From NCBI GenBank assembly GCA_030685235.1, contig MU839137.1, forward strand, positions 1 through 64,000: a stretch of 64,000 nucleotides of DNA, given 5' to 3'. Shown piece after piece: positions 61,265 through 64,000 of this stretch. Numbering within the stretch: the stretch's first letter is position 1; the number at the start of each line of letters is the position of its first letter. The notes beneath the pieces are model-generated. The model did no database searches. It was not told the DNA's origin and saw only the letters and a list, made by a program, of their open reading frames with translations. The position numbers and the translations under genes are program-made. This DNA comes from Copromyces sp. CBS 386.78. Taxonomy: Eukaryota; Ascomycota; Sordariomycetes; Sordariales; Sordariaceae.

Positions 61265-62281
61265 ATGTCTACCAAACCAGTCTTGAAGCTGTCGACTCCG
61301 GTCACAGCCAACTTCCCCAACATTCCCCGACCAACAGACGAGCTTCGCTCCGCTGTGACACTTCCGTCGGCTCTATCAGATCGTACTCCTCTGTCTGCCA
61401 TCTCGCGAACATCGGCCTTCCGCGATCCTCTATCGGCGCTTCCTTCAGCAGGCCTTCCCTCTGCTGGGCCATTCAGCGCGACCCTCAAGATGGATCACGA
61501 TCTTCAAAAGACACCCATTACACCACCAGTCGCATACCTCGACTTTCTTAAGTGCATGCAACTCGTCTCCCCCAGTCTTGCCTCGCCACCGCAAACAGGA
61601 AAGGCGCCTCTGAACCGGACGAGCACCGCCAGCAGTCTCAGCACCAGCAGTACCACCAGCAATGACTCGGAGTCTTCGATCGACTCGGCCACTACGGATG
61701 ACTCTGAGAAGGAAAAGGAAGGACAGATCGAGAGCGCGCCATCAACAGCTCGCTCAGATGTGAGCTCCCAGCCCGAAATCAAGGTCGAGGCCGAAGAGAA
61801 GGAGGACAAGAAGGAGGACAGGGAGAACGCCGACAACGGGAAGCAAGAAAAACCCAGACCTGCGCCCATCGCCATCTCTCAACCTCCGACTCCCCACAGC
61901 TCGCTCTATCCGATGTCAGCCCCAGCTACCGGCGCTGCGGTATTCCCAAGCACCAAGATCCCTCCATCACCCGCCATCTCTACTTCCGCACTCTACTCAC
62001 CACGAACACCACTCAGTGCGGCATCTGTCCGTTCGCCGTTCGACTGGGAGGCTGCGCTGAAGCTGAGGCGATTTGCCGAGGTTTCAAGCCTCAAGCGTTC
62101 TGCGCCATCTGATGCTCCTGCCGCGAGCAATCCCACTTCTGTTCCCGCAAAGGAATCGCGATCCAGTATACGCCACATCCGCGAGGTGGTTACAAGAACA
62201 GTGACCTACACACCACGAATGGCGCCTGCACCCAAGGGAAAGCGAAGAAAGATCGACGCCGACACAGCTATCAAGTCATAA
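61265..62281 (+). CDS. Fungal protein of unknown function, Ser/Pro-rich
   Basis: A single open exon of 338 codons starts at ATG 61,265 in a good context (ATCAACATGTC). The protein is low in hydrophobics and rich in Ser, Pro and Thr. It probably is largely disordered. Distinct blocks are TPITPPVAYLDFLKCMQLVS (about residues 77-97), an acidic-lysine-rich middle (VEAEEKEDKKEDRE), a Pro-rich stretch with PRTPLSAASVRSPFDWEAAL, and a basic C terminus (VVTRTVTYTPRM, then PAPKGKRRKID). The last looks like a nuclear localisation signal. Blocks of this kind are typical of conserved regulatory proteins, but I do not recognise the family. The 5' leader is unusually long and C/T-rich. An overlapping frame starting at 60,859 is in another phase and is rejected. 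Confidence 0.8.
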   Translation: MSTKPVLKLSTPVTANFPNIPRPTDELRSAVTLPSALSDRTPLSAISRTSAFRDPLSALPSAGLPSAGPFSATLKMDHDLQKTPITPPVAYLDFLKCMQLVSPSLASPPQTGKAPLNRTSTASSLSTSSTTSNDSESSIDSATTDDSEKEKEGQIESAPSTARSDVSSQPEIKVEAEEKEDKKEDRENADNGKQEKPRPAPIAISQPPTPHSSLYPMSAPATGAAVFPSTKIPPSPAISTSALYSPRTPLSAASVRSPFDWEAALKLRRFAEVSSLKRSAPSDAPAASNPTSVPAKESRSSIRHIREVVTRTVTYTPRMAPAPKGKRRKIDADTAIKS

Positions 62282-64000
62282 AAACAGCTAAATCATCCAC
62301 GGTGCTGGTCATCACCGCCCACCTCATCGCTATACCGCTACCATTGCAGAACGGCCTGCGTGGAGCGGTGTGATTACAAGAGATATCACAACTTATTAAT
62401 CAACAAACCGACAATCCATACTTAGAGGGGCCAGGAAAGGGGACCAACAAGAGGGGGTGCAGCTTGCGCAAAGCTACGGGTTGTCATTTACGAATGATGC
62501 ACAAATCAAAGGAGTCAAACGGAGTTTATCGGCGTTGCTGGCGGCGTCCACCACTATGGGAGTTGGGTTGTATTTTGCGGTCCGAACGGTCAGGTCGGAA
62601 CTTGAACCACGATACCACAGGAGGAGTCTTGGCTTGGCTTTTTGTCAGCGAATTTTTAGAGGGAATCTTTGAAGCATAGGGAAGGGATATTTGGATCTTG
62701 CGCAAGGATGATGAATAACAATCAGCGTCTGATCAAAGGCCACTTTGGGGTTTGGGGATCCAGAACAAAACCAATTTTGCATAGTCACTACAATATGAAT
62801 CCTCGGCGACACATGTCGTCGGGTCTTGAACACACAAAAACATTTCATCAGCGTGTCTACCGATGAATCGTTTGCTTTCTCGCTGTTTGTTGACGGCTTG
62901 CTACCCCGCGAACGGGAAGAAAAAGTGGCCGCCTTGATGGACGGCCTGGCTAGGTCGCGATGTTGGAGGCCTTCAGAAGGTACGTACCATATTGGGCGAT
63001 AACTACCACAAAAATCACACTTTTCACTTTCCAGTGTTTTTGTTGCAGCGTGGCTCTCCCCAGGCGCTTACCTAACTTACAATGGCAGCGACAGATGACC
63101 GAAGAGGACCAGGACCATCTCATGAGTAGTTTACAGGGGACCTGGGGGTATCATGCCGATAAATCGAGTGTTATTGATAGCCTGCATGGATCGTGAAACC
63201 GAATTCCCTGACGAACAATACTCATAGAAACTTCCCTGTGACGTTCCTTTCCACTGGTTTTGGTTCAGTCAAGTGTGAATGCCCTGTCAAAACACACACT
63301 GCCATTCAGCCACTGTATTTTCAACACTTCTACCAAAAGGTTTTGAGACTTGACTGTCTGTTGTAGCTCAATTATCACGTCCTTCCCGCTGAGCGGAAGA
63401 CGATTGATTCCAAGTTCTTTCAGCAGTTCGGCATCCCAACCACTTCACTTTCCCAGTCTTTTCCCACTGGCTCCCCCTCTCCCAGTCCCAGTCCCAAGCT
63501 CGGCGCTTAAACCCATGCCACTCACCCCCTGTCTACCGTTCTCTACCGTGTCGTGCAGAACGGGGGCCATCAACCTCGGTCTCCCTCATGATCGCCAATG
63601 ATTGGCTACCTGAGAAGAAGGCAATGATGGCATTGGTCGGGGTGGTGTGGATTTTTTTGTGTGCGAGGGCGCTTAAATCCCTGTCTAGTCGACGAAATGA
63701 TGGGTCTGGCGAGACAGGGGTGGGTGATTGGTGAGACGTCACAGGTTCGTCGATGGTTGACACTGGGAATGGGGAGTGAAGAGAGTGTGAAGTGCTTCGG
63801 GAGTTGTGGGATTGGGAAGGTAAGGACCGGATGGAAGACTTCATCGCTGGGACTGATGGACAGTTTCTGAAGATACTGGATGGCCTTTAAATGATGGAGG
63901 CGGGTAATACCTAGTAATGTTACATCACTCTCTGTTCGGCGTATGCTGATTACCAGAAGCACTAAGCTGAGCGACTCCGTCAAGAAAGCCATCCATCTCG
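62282..64000. other. 3' region and intergenic, no gene seen
   Basis: The left part holds the 3' UTR of the preceding gene. A minus-strand frame at 63,606-63,992 begins with a hydrophobic stretch but shows no family resemblance. It overlaps another minus-strand frame and a + strand frame. Confidence 0.5.

Noticed and set aside
60859..61551. Plus-strand frame of 230 codons overlapping the 338-codon gene
   Set aside because: It is in a different phase from the better-supported frame at 61,265 and is a by-product of its C/T-rich leader.
63606..63992. Minus-strand frame starting MAFLTESLSLVLLVIS
   Set aside because: A hydrophobic start alone is not enough. It overlaps frames on both strands and has no family resemblance.
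1..64000. CRISPR arrays, operons, or a biosynthetic gene cluster
   Set aside because: The genome type is eukaryotic. No spacer-repeat array was seen, and the neighbouring genes are unrelated housekeeping or regulatory genes.

Overview
The window looks like nuclear DNA of a filamentous ascomycete, most likely Neurospora or a close Sordariaceae relative. Three things support this. First, the first 10.3 kb is extremely AT-rich, TpA-rich and riddled with stops, as expected of DNA hit by repeat-induced point mutation (RIP). Second, the genes carry short introns (mostly 50-140 nt) with GTAHGT donors and CTAAY-like branch points. Third, one gene encodes a CYT-18-type mitochondrial tyrosyl-tRNA synthetase with the N-terminal extension known from Pezizomycotina. 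Species identity is an inference.

Layout. 1-10,330 is a RIP-mutated block containing a dead LINE-type retrotransposon on the + strand (reverse-transcriptase motifs near 4.7-5.9 kb) and ends in three tandem repeats of about 105 bp. From 10.3 kb on, composition is normal: vps53 (-), a GH18 chitinase-like gene with altered active-site residues (-), a ubiquilin gene dsk2 (+), npr2 (-), cyt-18 (-), succinate dehydrogenase subunit sdh4 (+, divergent from cyt-18), a Zn(II)2Cys6 regulator with an apparent one-base frameshift (-), the betaine-lipid synthase bta1 (-), the CCAAT-binding subunit hapB (-), and a conserved-looking protein of unknown function (+) at 61.3 kb. Exon coordinates were rebuilt by eye from splice signals and reading-phase agreement.

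How the genes relate. They do not form an operon or an obvious secondary-metabolite cluster. Several are housekeeping: GARP tethering (vps53), proteasome shuttling (dsk2), amino-acid signalling to TORC1 (npr2), mitochondrial translation and intron splicing (cyt-18), respiration (sdh4), and lipid remodelling under phosphate limitation (bta1). Two long gene-poor tracts stand out, 36.0-42.1 kb and 48.1-61.3 kb. The first holds a diverged tandem duplication and a tRNA-like relic.

No convincing new multi-gene system was found. The best leads are the catalytically altered chitinase-like protein, the frameshifted regulator, the decayed tandem duplication near 40 kb, and the 13-kb tract without a recognisable gene.
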